DNA of 7,197 nucleotides from Thomasclavelia sp. (lineage in GTDB: Bacteria; Bacillota_I; Bacilli_A; Erysipelotrichales; Coprobacillaceae), in contig JAHHSU010000054.1 in NCBI GenBank assembly GCA_020025035.1, positions 1 to 7,197 of the forward strand. The letters run 5' to 3'. The notes under the pieces were generated by a model that did no database searches, was not told the DNA's origin, and saw only the letters and a list, made by a program, of their open reading frames with translations. The position numbers and the translations under genes were made by a program. Shown here piece after piece: positions 6,284-7,197 of the stretch. Each line of letters opens with the position of its first letter. Within the stretch, counting starts at the first letter, position 1.

Positions 6284-6625
6284 ATGATGCATAACAAAAT
6301 ACAATTAACACCAAAAAAAATATTAGATAAAGAATTTAAGATTGATTTTAAAGGATATAATGCAACAGAAGTAGATTATTTTTTAGACACTGTCTTAGAA
6401 GATTATGAATATTTTAATGAAATGTTAAATGAGGCTAAACAAAAAATTGAATCTTTAGAAGCAGAAAATGAATTATTAAATTCTAAGATTAGTAAATTAG
6501 AAGGTGAAAAAGGAATATATGAAGATAATATTCAAGCATTAGAAGAACAGTTATCACCACAAGTTGATTTAATACAACGAATTTCATTATTAGAAAAGGC
6601 GGTTTTTGGATCTAAACCAAAATAA
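6284..6625 (+). CDS. gpsB: Cell-division and wall-synthesis adaptor GpsB
   Basis: GpsB is a small cytoplasmic DivIVA-like protein that docks class A PBPs and other partners at the septum and side wall in Firmicutes. The 113 residues comprise an N-terminal DivIVA-like lipid/PBP-binding domain (1-65, with LTPKKILDKEFK and the family GY-x5-D-x3-D pattern), a coiled coil rich in Glu/Leu (about 45-90), and a C-terminal helix ISLLEKAVFGSK matching the B. subtilis trimerisation segment. Y25, D31 and D35, which form the PBP1-binding groove in B. subtilis, are present at identical numbers if translation starts at the first ATG. An ATG at 6287 has slightly better spacing and would shorten the protein by one. 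The protein is about 15 residues longer than B. subtilis GpsB, the extra being in the coiled-coil linker. It is divergent from recU-ponA, whose product is its classical partner. Confidence 0.9.
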   Translation: MMHNKIQLTPKKILDKEFKIDFKGYNATEVDYFLDTVLEDYEYFNEMLNEAKQKIESLEAENELLNSKISKLEGEKGIYEDNIQALEEQLSPQVDLIQRISLLEKAVFGSKPK

Positions 6626-6654
6626 TAAAACATTATTTTGGTTATTTTATTTTC
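6615..6654 (+). terminator. Intrinsic terminator of gpsB
   Basis: A perfect 12-bp stem (6615-6626 with 6632-6643) closes an AAAAC loop, and the T-rich tract TTATTTTATTTT follows at 6642-6653. The 5' arm includes the last two codons and the TAA stop of gpsB, leaving almost no 3' untranslated region. It isolates gpsB from rnpB. Confidence 0.8.
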
Positions 6655-6747
6655 TTATAAATATAATGTATAAAGTAAATAGACATTTAAATTAAAATAA
6701 ACTTATTATTTATATAGTTTAGTAAAAGGATTTTGTAAGAAATGATA

Positions 6748-6776
6748 TTGAGTTTTAGTAATGGTATTGTTATAAT
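6748..6776 (+). promoter_or_regulatory. Promoter of rnpB
   Basis: TTGAGT (6748-6753) and a perfect TATAAT (6771-6776) are separated by exactly 17 bases. The expected start, 7 bases after the -10 box, is G6783. This is precisely the first base of the P1 helix of the RNase P RNA, an independent check on both calls. Confidence 0.8.
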
Positions 6777-6782
6777 AATGAT

Positions 6783-7131
6783 GGCTATTGAGAGATTGTT
6801 GCTGCTAGAAATAGTAGAGGAAAGTCCAGGCTCGCACAATCTGTGATGATTGTAGTTTGGGTGCATAACAAATAAATAAGTTATGGCAGTGTGATTTGTA
6901 CATGCTGACGACAAACCTAAGACCTAAGCTTTTTAGTATGGTTGATAAGTAATAAAGTGCCACAGAAACGATGTTTGGTTGAAAAATCAAAATGAAAAGA
7001 GGTAAACTCCGCCTGCGAGAAACCCAAATTTGGTAGGGGAATTAGATGAAGGGAATTGAACTGACATCTAGACACAAATGTGTAGATAAATAACAATCTG
7101 AAAAACAGGACTTGGCTTATCAGAAATAGCC
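6783..7131 (+). ncRNA. rnpB: RNase P RNA, type B (bacillary), short form
   Basis: This is the catalytic RNA of RNase P, which trims the 5' ends of precursor tRNAs together with the RnpA protein. P1 pairs 6783-6789 with 7125-7131. P2 pairs 6793-6800 with 7092-7099. P3 is a hairpin (6802-6807 with 6812-6817) capped by a GAAA tetraloop. The conserved GAGGAAAGTCC (6817-6827) forms P4 with CTTGGCTT (7111-7118), leaving the usual bulged U (6825). Other conserved blocks are AGTGCCACAGAAACG (6956-6970), GGTAAACTCC (7001-7010) and GAGAAACCCAAATTTGGTAG (7017-7036), whose GGT at 7032-7034 should bind the tRNA CCA end. The P15.1-like hairpin (7043-7048 with 7065-7070) and the GAGAAACCC block are like B. 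subtilis, hence type B. At about 350 bases it is shorter than the B. subtilis RNA of about 400. Small open frames overlapping this stretch are not genes. Confidence 0.95.
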
Positions 7132-7137
7132 TTTTTT
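7114..7137 (+). terminator. Terminator of rnpB formed from P4 and P1 strands
   Basis: GGCT at 7114-7117 and AT at 7119-7120 can pair with ATAGCC at 7126-7131 (one bulged T at 7118) around a CAGAA loop, followed directly by six T (7132-7137) and TATTTT. The 3' arm is also the 3' strand of P1 and the 5' arm is part of P4, so this hairpin is an alternative to the mature fold. Confidence 0.6.
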
Positions 7138-7197
7138 ATTTTGTATAAATTGTAAAATAAAGTGTCAGTATTGAATAAAAAAAATGCACCAGTTATA
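7138..7197. other. AT-rich flank without a recognised gene
   Basis: No coding region, promoter or RNA gene is supported in these last 60 bases. The end of the window reads A-run, then TGCACCAGTTATA, which could be the first arm of a terminator hairpin completed outside the window. Confidence 0.4.

Noticed and set aside
6742..6846. A 34-codon plus-strand open frame starting before rnpB.
   Set aside because: It runs across the rnpB promoter and into conserved region I, and its upstream AAGGA is too far from the ATG.
6687..6990. Two minus-strand open frames across the rnpB region.
   Set aside because: They are antisense to the conserved RNase P RNA, whose helices and promoter explain the sequence.
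7071..7197. Minus-strand frame open from the right edge into rnpB.
   Set aside because: Most of it is antisense to the RNase P RNA, and it has no motif that would mark the end of a gene.
1..7197. Search for CRISPR arrays, tRNA genes, insertion sequences, toxin-antitoxin pairs or defence genes.
   Set aside because: No spaced direct-repeat array, cloverleaf, transposase or terminal inverted repeats, or small overlapping toxin-antitoxin pair was seen; the window is ordinary core chromosome.

Overview
This window looks like a chromosomal housekeeping region of a low-GC Firmicute. By eye it is roughly 30% GC. All seven protein genes end in TAA and tryptophan is read from TGG, so the standard bacterial code fits. 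Gene content and order (dnaD-nth convergent with ponA-recU, then gpsB and a type B rnpB) resemble the Bacillus subtilis dnaD-nth/ponA-recU and gpsB-rnpB neighbourhoods, but more compact. A Bacilli or Erysipelotrichia-like host is likely; this placement is inference from recall, not a search.

Layout: bases 1-208 are AT-rich noncoding sequence ending in the control region of a YugP-type membrane zinc metallopeptidase (209-895), which has its own terminator. A plus-strand operon follows: tseB/ypmB-like (965-1444), dnaD (1437-2039) and nth (2032-2658). The two internal junctions each overlap by 8 bases. The convergent gap (2659-2847) holds a 15-bp bidirectional terminator, further hairpins and a 13-base repeat of the end of the next gene. 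The minus-strand operon recU (6167-5589) then ponA/pbp1A (5586-2848) reads toward nth. A 100-base divergent promoter region separates recU from gpsB (6284-6625, plus). gpsB ends in a terminator and is followed by rnpB, the RNase P RNA (about 6783-7131), with a clear promoter. The last 60 bases hold no gene.

The genes join envelope growth (TseB-like factor, bifunctional PBP1A, GpsB) to chromosome maintenance (DnaD primosome protein, endonuclease III, RecU resolvase) and tRNA maturation (RNase P RNA). No mobile element, CRISPR array, defence system or obviously new system is visible. The observations most worth checking are: a conserved GpsB binding pocket without the Arg-containing motif in the adjacent PBP1A tail; a possible decayed copy of the PBP1A C-terminus; a shortened RNase P RNA whose terminator hairpin competes with its own P1/P4 helices; and very short predicted 5' leaders.
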